Below, one piece after another: positions 7,876 to 15,626 of a DNA stretch of 40,555 nucleotides. The notes under the pieces were generated by a model that had not been told where the DNA came from, ran no database searches, and was given only the letters and a program-made list of their open reading frames with translations. The translations under genes were made by a program, and so were the position numbers. The number at the start of each line of letters is the position of its first letter. The first letter of the stretch is position 1. The DNA is from Methanobacteriota archaeon (GTDB lineage: Archaea; Thermoplasmatota; Poseidoniia; Poseidoniales; Poseidoniaceae), in contig CATFLP010000028.1 of NCBI GenBank assembly GCA_949514915.1, positions 1 to 40,555 of the forward strand. The letters run 5' to 3'.

Positions 7876-10800
7876 TCAAATTTCGAAATTATCTAATTCA
7901 TTATTTAATTCATCTAAAGAATCATCATCATCATCATTTTCTGGGTTAATATTTCTCCTTTCCCAAGCATGATCTAATTTTGCTAATTCTGCTTCAATAG
8001 TAACTCTATTATCTTCTTCAAATGATTTTTCTGGTATTTCATCATCGTTTGCTTTTGGAATAGAGACAGTTTCCATTGAAGTCCACCCATCTTCATTGTT
8101 TACTGTATCATTGCTGACTTCAACGCTTTCAGCATTACTAGCATTATGAGGATTTAACTCACGAATAATTTCATCAGATACTGTTGGTCTTTCAGATTCT
8201 AATTTTACATCTTCGTGTGGCAAAAGTCCATCTTCTTGGAATCTCCATAGTGATGTTGGCTTTTTTGAACTAAAGGTAAGGCCAGTGTCATCTAATTGCT
8301 TCATTGCTTCATCTAATGATTTTGCTGTTTTTTCCATGAGTACTGCAGTTCCTGCATCTCCTTCATCTGCTTCAAGATAAATCGAATCCAGAGCAGATTG
8401 TATGGTTTCTCGTAAATTATTTGCAATATGTGGCAATGCTTCAGGTCTATTACACAGTGCTTCAAGTCGGTATAATGTATCTTTAGGAACTCCCAATTCT
8501 TCAAGTTGGGTAATCATTTGTCTCATTTTTCTTAATAGAGTTGTTGATCTTTCAAATTCATCAAGTAATCCTTCTAAATCTAAAACAACTAATTGAACAA
8601 TTTCTTTTAATTTGCTTTCAAGTCTTTGCCTTACTGACCAATTAGTTAATCCTCTAATTGTATTCGCAGTCTCAGGTGTTTGAGATTCTAATAAATCCAT
8701 AACTTCGCTTGATAATAAGTATCTTGGGGTTTTAGCAACATTATCTACATTATGTTGAATAATTGTTAACCCTCTTTCAATGGCTCTATCCATTAATGTT
8801 AAACTAAATCCTAAATCTCTCATTCTATCTAGTCTTTGCATAATTGGTGCTAGGGATGAAAAACCATGATCTTGTCCTAATAGGGCTTGAGCCAATGGTT
8901 CATCCCTTAACTTCGCTCTGATAATTCCAGCTTCGTTTATATCTTCTAGAGCAGCATCATGAGCATCTCTCAATGATTCTGCAGTTGAAATCAAATTATT
9001 TACTTCAGTTTCAGCTTCGGATCTTCTTGCACCTAAATCTCCCAATTCTCTCATTATTCTTCGTCTTTCTTCACCTAATTCTCTAACTTCTGCATGTAGA
9101 TGCCCTAGACGCCTTTCAGAATCAAGGAAATATGCTCTTTCTTCTTCCATTAATTTTCTATGTGATTTTGCTTCAGCATCCAAATCTTCTAGTTCTTTAT
9201 TTTGGCTTTCAATTCTCCTTTCTAGTTCATTAGAAATCGTTGTAGCTTGCCTGTGTCTTTCTCTTTGAGCTTCTAGTTGATCTGCAACCATTCTATGTCT
9301 TCTATCATCAGCATCAATTGATGATCTCAATTGTCTTAATCTAATATCTCCAGCTTCGATTTCTGATTTTAATTGGATTTCTTGTTCTGAAAGTTTGCTA
9401 ACCATTCTTTGTAATTCTTCTCTACTTTCTGATTCTCCGACAGCCTGAGAGAGTTCTTCTATTCTTTTTTCTACTTGATTTTCTAATTCTTTAATTCTTT
9501 GAGTTAGACTTTCATTTCTATTCAATGCTAATTCTTGACCATTTGTGGCTTCTCTCAACTCAATTTTAAGTTGTGAGATTTCATCGACATTATTTGAATT
9601 TAATTTTTGCATTTCAGAGATTCTCACACGCATACCATCAACTTCAACTTTAGAAGCATTATAGGATGCTTTCACATCATCCCTTTGTCTTTCCATTCGC
9701 CCAACTTCTTTAATTAAACGCGCTTGCTCTTGTTTGATTTTATCATATTCACCAGAATCTACAACTGATGTCGGCATTAACATTTTACCAGTTTGTGCTT
9801 TTGGAAGTAGTTTGGCACCTGTAGATTTTTTCTGTTTAAGAGTCCAATTAGTTAAACCTTCATTGAGATCTTCAATTCCAATGGCAAATCCAAACATTTT
9901 CATTAATCTTTTATTAATTTGTTTTTCTCTATCCTTCGATCTTGTTCTGGCTTTAGCAATATTTGTACAAAATGAATTTAAATTAAACTTAGGAGTAGTA
10001 TTAAGGTGATTTTTCAATCTGCCTACTTTTGGTAAGGAGTATAACGTTAATTTTGCTTTAGGTGCAGTTGAATTATAAGCAACTTTAGAAATAGATAGTG
10101 GCTTTTCTGAACGTGCACCAACGGGAATACCATTACAGAGGAGTATGTCTAGGGAATCTTCTTCATTTTCAACTCTAATATAGCCATTGATTTGTTCAGC
10201 ATTTCCTCTAGAAAACATAGAAAGTAGATTATCTAAACCTCCTTTTCTTTCAAGAGTGTTTAACCCTTCTTCAAGCATACTTCCGTCATCGTCAGCGATA
10301 TTTGATGTCGGTTGTGCTTCTAATTTGGCAATTGAATCAATTAATATTGCATCGTGATCTGCTCCATCAGATACCCAGGCAACAACATCTAAATCATCAA
10401 CTCTAATCATCATTAATGATCCATCTTGCATATGCATTGTTACCCTGTTAAGTGTTGGCAATTCTAATTTATTTACGAATTTAGTAGTTCGATCTAATTC
10501 TGTTTTTATTGTTGCTGCAACATCTTCAACTTTCCCAGGCATTTCTCCTTTTGAATGTATGACCATTCCTTGTTGAGACGCTAGGGCGCCGATTACTGAT
10601 GCCTTTTCAGTAAGAGTATCAACAAATGAACTAGCCTGTAATGAGTCAAAACCATCAGTGAATGATTGTCTTGTTGAAACCCATGTTAAAGAATTTAAAT
10701 CATAGAATGCAGCTGGAATTAAAATAGCAACTTCTGCAAATTCTTTTTGTGTCCATGTATGTCTTATTGTTTTCAATTCATTTTTCTTATTTAATTTTTT

Positions 10801-11022
10801 AAGTTCCTCAATGGCATCTTTTGCTCCAACATAATTTTTCTTTTTACCAGATTGAACAATACATCCAACAACTTCCTTACCTGCGATTAGACGATATCCA
10901 CAGGGAGTTTTTGATTTTGGTAAAAAATAACTAATGACTCCATAATCAATTTCGCTACTTTTCATTTCCAGATCTGGTTTTGTACCTTTCTTTTCATTAT
11001 TTCCTATTGGTAAACTAAACAT
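7876..11022 (-). CDS. Large coiled-coil protein with Roadblock-like and DUF4388-like N-terminal regions
   Basis: About 1048 residues, no family I can name as a whole. Residues about 140-238 (ASQQGMVIHSKGEM, then DGSLMMIRVDDLDVVAWVS) read like a Roadblock/LC7 domain. Residues about 260-335 (GGLDNLLSMFSRGNAEQ, LLCNGIPVGAR) resemble the DUF4388 effector domain. Residues about 430-705 are a long heptad-rich coiled coil (RIKELENQVEKRIEELSQ). A helical domain follows (710-900), then an acidic tail ending DDDDDSLDELNNELDNFEI. The motif GLTNWTLKQ before the coil recurs as GLTNWSVRQ after it. The track start 11031 is a GTG inside the AGGTGG Shine-Dalgarno site; ATG 11022 is preferred. It follows a separate Roadblock gene. 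A scaffold or cytoskeleton-like role is inference. Confidence 0.75.
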   Translation of the reverse strand: MFSLPIGNNEKKGTKPDLEMKSSEIDYGVISYFLPKSKTPCGYRLIAGKEVVGCIVQSGKKKNYVGAKDAIEELKKLNKKNELKTIRHTWTQKEFAEVAILIPAAFYDLNSLTWVSTRQSFTDGFDSLQASSFVDTLTEKASVIGALASQQGMVIHSKGEMPGKVEDVAATIKTELDRTTKFVNKLELPTLNRVTMHMQDGSLMMIRVDDLDVVAWVSDGADHDAILIDSIAKLEAQPTSNIADDDGSMLEEGLNTLERKGGLDNLLSMFSRGNAEQINGYIRVENEEDSLDILLCNGIPVGARSEKPLSISKVAYNSTAPKAKLTLYSLPKVGRLKNHLNTTPKFNLNSFCTNIAKARTRSKDREKQINKRLMKMFGFAIGIEDLNEGLTNWTLKQKKSTGAKLLPKAQTGKMLMPTSVVDSGEYDKIKQEQARLIKEVGRMERQRDDVKASYNASKVEVDGMRVRISEMQKLNSNNVDEISQLKIELREATNGQELALNRNESLTQRIKELENQVEKRIEELSQAVGESESREELQRMVSKLSEQEIQLKSEIEAGDIRLRQLRSSIDADDRRHRMVADQLEAQRERHRQATTISNELERRIESQNKELEDLDAEAKSHRKLMEEERAYFLDSERRLGHLHAEVRELGEERRRIMRELGDLGARRSEAETEVNNLISTAESLRDAHDAALEDINEAGIIRAKLRDEPLAQALLGQDHGFSSLAPIMQRLDRMRDLGFSLTLMDRAIERGLTIIQHNVDNVAKTPRYLLSSEVMDLLESQTPETANTIRGLTNWSVRQRLESKLKEIVQLVVLDLEGLLDEFERSTTLLRKMRQMITQLEELGVPKDTLYRLEALCNRPEALPHIANNLRETIQSALDSIYLEADEGDAGTAVLMEKTAKSLDEAMKQLDDTGLTFSSKKPTSLWRFQEDGLLPHEDVKLESERPTVSDEIIRELNPHNASNAESVEVSNDTVNNEDGWTSMETVSIPKANDDEIPEKSFEEDNRVTIEAELAKLDHAWERRNINPENDDDDDSLDELNNELDNFEI

Positions 11023-11031
11023 TTTTTCCAC

Positions 11032-11376
11032 CTATATTAATTGAGCAATTGCTTCTTTTTTTGTATTCAATTCATAACTTAAACGACCCAGATTTGGATT
11101 TTCAGAAGTTAATATTCCAATGTATTTCCGATCGGGTAGTGCGCATAAAAGAATACTTCCATTTGCGGATTCAATCCAACACTGATTTGCATCCCCCATA
11201 TCAAATAATTTAGAACTCATATCGAGTGTTTGTAACAGCCCGCCAAAGTCCATGAATGAAACGTCTTGTCTATTAGTACTATAAGTTTGCATCAATTCAT
11301 TACCAATATTATCGATAATTGCTGCAAATTGAACTCCTGGGATTTGACAAAATGATGCCAATAAACGTTGTAACAT
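11032..11376 (-). CDS. Roadblock/LC7 domain protein
   Basis: 114 residues, matching a single Roadblock/LC7 domain: an initial helix (LLASFCQIPGV), strand FAAIIDNIGNELMQTYS, a middle helix (FGGLLQTLDMSSKLFDM), and the strand pair CWIESANGSILLCALPDRKYIGIL. These proteins dimerise and commonly bind or regulate small GTPases (MglB-MglA in bacteria, many archaeal examples). No GTPase is encoded in the window. The stop TAG overlaps the AGGTGG Shine-Dalgarno site of the downstream coiled-coil gene, so the two are coupled. It is the first gene of its unit; no Shine-Dalgarno site is seen before ATG 11376, so the mRNA may be leaderless. Confidence 0.8.
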   Translation of the reverse strand: MLQRLLASFCQIPGVQFAAIIDNIGNELMQTYSTNRQDVSFMDFGGLLQTLDMSSKLFDMGDANQCWIESANGSILLCALPDRKYIGILTSENPNLGRLSYELNTKKEAIAQLI

Positions 11377-11583
11377 ACTGTCTCAAATCGAATTAGTATA
11401 CACACTAGTTCAAGATATTTGGGGCTGAATAGCTTTTAATTTACTAATTCTTTAAGAAATAAAATTAAGCCAAAAATAATTTTTTATTGTATTTTCCAAT
11501 TGAAAAATTAAAATTTAAATTGAATAATTGTAAATAAGGGCATTTTTCCAAACAATCAAATCTAAATTATATCAGCGAATAGC
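11377..11583. promoter_or_regulatory. Divergent intergenic region, Roadblock gene / Trm9-like gene
   Basis: At 207 bp this is the longest gene-free stretch. It is extremely AT-rich. TAAATAAG near 11532 is a candidate TATA box for the methyltransferase gene; GTATACTA near 11396 (either strand) may serve the Roadblock gene. I see no RNA gene or long repeat in it. Confidence 0.35.
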
Positions 11584-12276
11584 ATGGACCCACGAAAAGT
11601 AGTCAAATTAGCTTATGATTCGATAGGTCCTGAATTTGGAAAAAAACGTAAAAATACATGGGACTTTGTAGTAGATTGGTTAGAGAAATTACAATTAAAA
11701 CAAACAGATAGGCCTTTGAAATTATTAATAGCAGGTTGTGGAAATGGAAGACATGTAAAATTGGCAAATGATATGGGCTTTGATGTATTTGCTGTTGATA
11801 TATCCCCTAATATGGTAAGTGCTACAATTCAATCTGAGATTGAAAATGGAAGAGATGGCTCAAATATTTCAGTCTCTGATATTTGTGATTTACCTTTTCC
11901 AGATCATGAATTTGATGCAATAATGTCAATTGCAGTTTTACATCATTTGCCATTTGATTTATGTGAAACAGCATTTTGTGAATTTTCAAGGGTTTCAAGT
12001 ACAAGGGGAGATATTCTGATTTCATGTTGGGATCCTTCAGCACCTTCTGTAGTTAAAGGTAAAAGAGATGCAGAGCAAAAAGATGTTGTATGGGTTTCTT
12101 GGACGTTGCCAGATTCATCAATAGTTTCAAGATATTATCATGTCCCTGAAATAGATGTTAGAATGAAATATTGGGAAGAAATTAAAGGCTTGAAATGTAA
12201 TCATTTTGAATTAAGAAATTTCAATCAATTATTTTATTTTTCTAAGTTAAAATCCCCCGATGAATTGAAGCGTTAG
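11584..12276 (+). CDS. Trm9/ALKBH8-like tRNA wobble-uridine methyltransferase
   Basis: 230 residues, a class I SAM-dependent methyltransferase. The SAM-binding motif is LLIAGCGNGRHV (about 46-57), followed by VFAVDISPNM, DLPFPDHEFDAI and SIAVLHHLPF. The pattern SIAVLHH, then a short W-containing strand (ISCWDPSA), a linker, and VVWVSWTLPDSSIVSRYYHVPE is characteristic of the Trm9 family, which methylates 5-carboxymethyluridine at tRNA position 34. The adjacent Ncs6-like thiolase gene, acting on the same base, strengthens this. Eukaryotic Trm9 needs Trm112; no Trm112-like gene is seen here. A generic methyltransferase remains possible. No Shine-Dalgarno site precedes ATG 11584, suggesting a leaderless or weak start. 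Confidence 0.75.
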   Translation: MDPRKVVKLAYDSIGPEFGKKRKNTWDFVVDWLEKLQLKQTDRPLKLLIAGCGNGRHVKLANDMGFDVFAVDISPNMVSATIQSEIENGRDGSNISVSDICDLPFPDHEFDAIMSIAVLHHLPFDLCETAFCEFSRVSSTRGDILISCWDPSAPSVVKGKRDAEQKDVVWVSWTLPDSSIVSRYYHVPEIDVRMKYWEEIKGLKCNHFELRNFNQLFYFSKLKSPDELKR

Positions 12277-12293
12277 ATTCTGTGCGGGTATTA

Positions 12294-13289
12294 ATGTCGG
12301 CTGTTGAAGTTTCGCAATGTTCTCGTTGCCGAAAACCCGCTATTATATTTCAAGAATATTCAGGTCAACATTATTGTTCAAGTTGTTTAATTCGTAGTGT
12401 AAGAAAAAGAATTGGGAAAGAATTACGTAAACAATTAATACTTCCAAAAAGTGATAAAAATGAATTAACAACAATTATGGTTGCTGTTAGTGGAGGAAAA
12501 GATTCAGCAGTACTTTTAGAAACTTTACATCATTTTTTAAAAAATAGAAAAGATGTAAAATTAATTGCTGGTTGTGTTAATGAAGGAATAGAGGGATATA
12601 GGAAACCTTCAATGAAATGCGCAGAAAAATTAGCGAATTCACTTGATATTGAATTTAGAACTTTAAGTTACAAATCATTAGGGTTCGATGATATGGATAA
12701 TGTAGTTAAAATAATGCCTAATATTAGTGAAAAACATGAAGAAGCAAAAGGGATGTCTCCTTGTTCATTTTGTGGTGTATTCAGGCGTCAAGGAATAAAT
12801 AAATTAGCATCAGAAACTCAAGCAGATTATGTTGCTCTTGGGCATAATTTAGATGACATGGCTCAAACTGTATTGATGAATTTACAAAAAGGAGATTTAG
12901 ATAGAACATTAAGGTTGGCACCTCATTCATGGTCACCAATTAAAGGAATGGCACCAAGAATTGTTCCAATAAGGTGGATTCCAGAACAAGAAGTACAAGC
13001 ATATGCAATGTCAATGGATTTACCATTTCATGATGATGAATGTCCTCATTCACATCAAGCATTACGAATATTGCATAGAGATATTGTTGCAAGGATGGAA
13101 GATGCAGTACCAGGCACAAGACATGGTTTAGTTCATTCATCAGATTCAGTTAAAGAAATGTATATGAAAAATAAAACACCAGATGAAGAGGAATTTACTA
13201 AAGTTGCTAATAATTGTAAATCATGTGGACAAATAACAAGTCAAGAGATTTGTAAAGCATGCATCATGAAAAAATGGTTAATTGAGTGA
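12294..13289 (+). CDS. Ncs6/TtuA-family tRNA 2-thiolation protein
   Basis: About 331 residues. It activates tRNA uridine by adenylation and inserts sulfur to give 2-thiouridine. Features in order: N-terminal zinc knuckle (CSRCRKPA and YCSSC), PP-loop AVSGGKDSAVL (about 65-75), catalytic/Fe-S pair CSFCG (about 156), GHNLDDMAQT, a third cluster cysteine in DDECPHSHQA, and a C-terminal zinc finger CKSCGQITSQEICKAC. This layout is that of Ncs6 (U34) and TtuA (U54); the Trm9-like neighbour favours U34. The track start is GTG 12282; ATG 12294 places the zinc knuckle normally, but both are possible. Its TGA is directly followed by the stop of the convergent xth gene with no gap. Confidence 0.9.
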   Translation: MSAVEVSQCSRCRKPAIIFQEYSGQHYCSSCLIRSVRKRIGKELRKQLILPKSDKNELTTIMVAVSGGKDSAVLLETLHHFLKNRKDVKLIAGCVNEGIEGYRKPSMKCAEKLANSLDIEFRTLSYKSLGFDDMDNVVKIMPNISEKHEEAKGMSPCSFCGVFRRQGINKLASETQADYVALGHNLDDMAQTVLMNLQKGDLDRTLRLAPHSWSPIKGMAPRIVPIRWIPEQEVQAYAMSMDLPFHDDECPHSHQALRILHRDIVARMEDAVPGTRHGLVHSSDSVKEMYMKNKTPDEEEFTKVANNCKSCGQITSQEICKACIMKKWLIE

Positions 13290-14060
13290 TTATAATTTCA
13301 AATCAATAATTACTGGTGCATGATCACTAACAATTAACCCCCCTTCACGATTTATTTCAGCATTCGTGATTGATTTAACTGCGGCTTCATTAGCTAGGAA
13401 ATAATCAATTCTCCATCCTCTATCAAGAATTCTTGCTCTTCCCCTATTTGACCACCAAGAATATGGTCCCTTTTTCTCACCGAAAAAAGTTCTACAAACA
13501 TCAGTCCAACCGCATTCTAGTAATCTATCAAACCATTCTCTTTCATGTGGTAAAAAACCAGATGTCATTTTATTCCCTGACGGATTCCAAATATCATTTT
13601 CTGTATGTGCAATGTTTAAATCTCCTGCAATAATTACTGGTGTATTTAGAGAAACATACTCATTAAGCCAAATCAAAAAATCTTCCATCCATTTTTCTTT
13701 ATACATTTGTCTTTCAACTTTTGAACTTCCACTGGGTAAATATGTGTTGATTAATGTCAAATCCCCATGTTTAGTTACAAGAATCCTTCCTTCTTCATCA
13801 GAGTCATTTCCTTTTCCCTTTTTAATAACTTCAAATGTATTATTTGAAAATGTGGCGACCCCCGAATAACCTTTCCTTAAGGCAGGATGCCAAGAATATG
13901 TCATGTCAAGTGGTGGAGTCCAATTTTTTGGTAATTGTTCTTCTAGACATCTAATTTCTTGTAGCATTAAAACATCAGGTTTCATTTCTTCAATAAAATC
14001 ATCTAAACCTTTCCGAATTGCAGCTCTGATACCATTTACATTCCATGAAATAATACGCAT
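13290..14060 (-). CDS. xth: Exodeoxyribonuclease III / AP endonuclease
   Basis: About 256 residues, the usual length of the ExoIII/APE1 family of base-excision repair enzymes, which cut DNA at abasic sites. Motifs: MRIISWNVNGIRA with the metal/DNA-binding Asn, LMLQEIR (metal-binding Glu), NTYLPSG, AGDLNIAH (catalytic Asp-Asn), WRIDYFLAN, and SDHAPVI with the catalytic His. The track starts at TTG 14081, inside pyrI; ATG 14060 gives the canonical MRIISWN N-terminus and lies 4 nt after the pyrI stop, so it is probably translationally coupled to pyrBI. Why a repair enzyme follows pyrBI is unclear; simple operon packing is likely. Confidence 0.95.
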   Translation of the reverse strand: MRIISWNVNGIRAAIRKGLDDFIEEMKPDVLMLQEIRCLEEQLPKNWTPPLDMTYSWHPALRKGYSGVATFSNNTFEVIKKGKGNDSDEEGRILVTKHGDLTLINTYLPSGSSKVERQMYKEKWMEDFLIWLNEYVSLNTPVIIAGDLNIAHTENDIWNPSGNKMTSGFLPHEREWFDRLLECGWTDVCRTFFGEKKGPYSWWSNRGRARILDRGWRIDYFLANEAAVKSITNAEINREGGLIVSDHAPVIIDLKL

Positions 14061-14064
14061 ATTC

Positions 14065-14544
14065 TCACAATAAATTTCCAATTAATCGTTCTAAATTTTG
14101 GTTTCTTCCACAATAATGGCATTGTAAGATAAGAGGTTTAGTACTTAGTACTTTTAGCCTATGAGGTAGTGGTTCTCTAACAGAATTACTTATACAATTA
14201 GAATATACACAATGTGCGACATTAATCATTTCATCAGATAATTGAATTGTTAATTTTTCTGCAACAGAATAATTTCTAATTATTGATACTGAAGCCATTG
14301 GGGCAATTAATGCTAACCTATCAAGCTCATCTTGTGTCAATTCACGATCTTCGATTTTCAAAATATCTTTGGTGCCAAGTTTTCTTGATGGAACATTCAT
14401 TACCAAGGATATTGGATTTGATTGTCTACCATCTATATTAAAAATTTGTAATGCTTGTAATACCAATCCACCTGGGATATGATCTATTACAGTACCATTT
14501 CTAATTGCAGTTACTCTTCTCATTGATTGTTCATCAGCACTCAT
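14065..14544 (-). CDS. pyrI: Aspartate carbamoyltransferase regulatory chain
   Basis: 159 residues. It binds nucleotide effectors and holds PyrB trimers in the allosteric holoenzyme. The nucleotide-binding domain begins at RRVTAIRNGTVIDHIPGG. The C-terminal zinc site has four cysteines: C-x4-C in CVYSNC followed by CHYC, spaced as in the family. GGAGGTGA precedes the start, and its ATG overlaps the pyrB stop codon by one base (TAATG), a typical coupled arrangement. The gene order pyrB-pyrI is common in archaea. Confidence 0.96.
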   Translation of the reverse strand: MSADEQSMRRVTAIRNGTVIDHIPGGLVLQALQIFNIDGRQSNPISLVMNVPSRKLGTKDILKIEDRELTQDELDRLALIAPMASVSIIRNYSVAEKLTIQLSDEMINVAHCVYSNCISNSVREPLPHRLKVLSTKPLILQCHYCGRNQNLERLIGNLL

Positions 14545-15485
14545 TATTTTTCACCTCCAATTTTTTCAGGAATTGGTATATTTAACATGTCACAAAGCAA
14601 TGCCATCCTTGTTACAACTCCATTAAATGCCTGTTCAAAATATGCAGCATGTCTTGTAGAGTCTACATCAGGATTTATTTCATCAACACGAGGCAGTGGA
14701 TGCATTACTATCATGTCTTTTTTAACAGAAGATAAATCATCTGCAACTAATTTATACACTCCTGCAACTCTTACATATTCATCTTCATCTGGAAAACGCT
14801 CTTTTTGAATTCGAGTCATATATACGACATCAGCATTTTCTAATTGTGGCTTAAGATCCTCAGTAATTTCTAATTCTCCACCTTGCTCTTTTAATTCGTT
14901 AATAATTTCATCTGGTAATCTAAGGCTTTCTGGACTAACCAATGTCAATTTACAACCAAATCTTACTAATGCATACGAAAGAGAATGTACCGTTCTTCCA
15001 AATCTTAAATCGCCAACTAAAACAACATTCAGGTTTTCTATTTTCCCATGTGCTTGTTTAATTGTAAATAAATCAAGCATTGTTTGAGTAGGGTGGTGTC
15101 CTGCACCGTCACCTGCATTTGCAATTGGTACATTTGCACAATCAGATGCATATTGTGCTGCACCTTGCAACGGATGTCTTAATGCAATAACATCAGAATA
15201 TCCATCAACCATTCTTATTGTATCGTGCAATGTTTCGCCTTTAACAACAGAAGATGATGCTACTGCACCCAAATTAACTACATCGCCTCCTAGGCGTTTC
15301 ATTGCAGTTTCAAATGACATCCTTGTCCTAGTGGACGGTTCAAAAAATAAATTGCCAAGAATCTTTCCTTGTAATAGGGGTAAGTGTAAATTTCCCTTTG
15401 CAACAGGTAATAATTTTTCAGCATCTGCAAGTATTCTGTGGATGTCATCATTTGTCAAATCGTTCATCGTTATCAGAGAATTCAT
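14544..15485 (-). CDS. pyrB: Aspartate carbamoyltransferase catalytic chain
   Basis: 313 residues, full length. It joins carbamoyl phosphate and aspartate to make N-carbamoylaspartate, the committed step of pyrimidine synthesis. Motifs: FEPSTRTRMSFE (carbamoyl-phosphate site), ALRHPLQGAAQ, HHPTQTMLDL, VGDLRFGRTVHSL, YMTRIQKERF, and MHPLPRVDEI. The Shine-Dalgarno site AGGTGG lies 7 nt before ATG 15485, directly next to a small hairpin (15500-15517). First gene of pyrB-pyrI-xth. The first enzyme of the pathway is not in the window; pyrG is about 13 kb away. Confidence 0.97.
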   Translation of the reverse strand: MNSLITMNDLTNDDIHRILADAEKLLPVAKGNLHLPLLQGKILGNLFFEPSTRTRMSFETAMKRLGGDVVNLGAVASSSVVKGETLHDTIRMVDGYSDVIALRHPLQGAAQYASDCANVPIANAGDGAGHHPTQTMLDLFTIKQAHGKIENLNVVLVGDLRFGRTVHSLSYALVRFGCKLTLVSPESLRLPDEIINELKEQGGELEITEDLKPQLENADVVYMTRIQKERFPDEDEYVRVAGVYKLVADDLSSVKKDMIVMHPLPRVDEINPDVDSTRHAAYFEQAFNGVVTRMALLCDMLNIPIPEKIGGEK

Positions 15486-15499
15486 GTTCTTTCCACCTA

Positions 15500-15517
15500 A
15501 CGGGCTTAGACGCCCGT
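15500..15517 (-). promoter_or_regulatory. Inverted repeat in the pyrB leader
   Basis: ACGGGC and GCCCGT are perfect 6-bp arms around a 6-nt loop. Read on the pyrB strand, the second arm abuts the Shine-Dalgarno site of pyrB. It could be an operator or an mRNA hairpin affecting ribosome access; no known archaeal pyr regulator is implied. Confidence 0.4.
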
Positions 15518-15561
15518 CAATAACCCTTGCCCTATGTTGAAATGCAAAATAATTGAACTAA

Positions 15562-15626
15562 TAGGGGTGTCATTCTTGAATAAGAGCATTGTCCGCTCTT
15601 TTATGATAGTTAGCCGAACACCCCTA
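15562..15626 (+). promoter_or_regulatory. Nested inverted repeats enclosing the hddA-like gene start
   Basis: TAGGGGTGT (15562-15570) and ACACCCCTA (15618-15626) are perfect 9-bp arms. Inside them AAGAGC (15582-15587) and GCTCTT (15595-15600) form a 6-bp hairpin. ATG 15603 lies between the inner and outer arms, and the outer left arm contains the GGGGTG that could act as Shine-Dalgarno site for the alternative TTG 15576. Folding of the mRNA would hide both. Transcription must begin upstream of 15562 for this to work. Confidence 0.45.

Noticed and set aside
8313-10009. ORFs at 8313, 8402 and 9734 inside the coiled-coil gene
   Set aside because: They lie in other frames of a long continuous coding region with coherent heptads; low-complexity composition explains them.
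11377-11583. Replication origin or integration site in the AT-rich gap
   Set aside because: No origin-type repeats, no Orc1/Cdc6 gene nearby, and no tRNA or integrase; AT-richness alone is not evidence.
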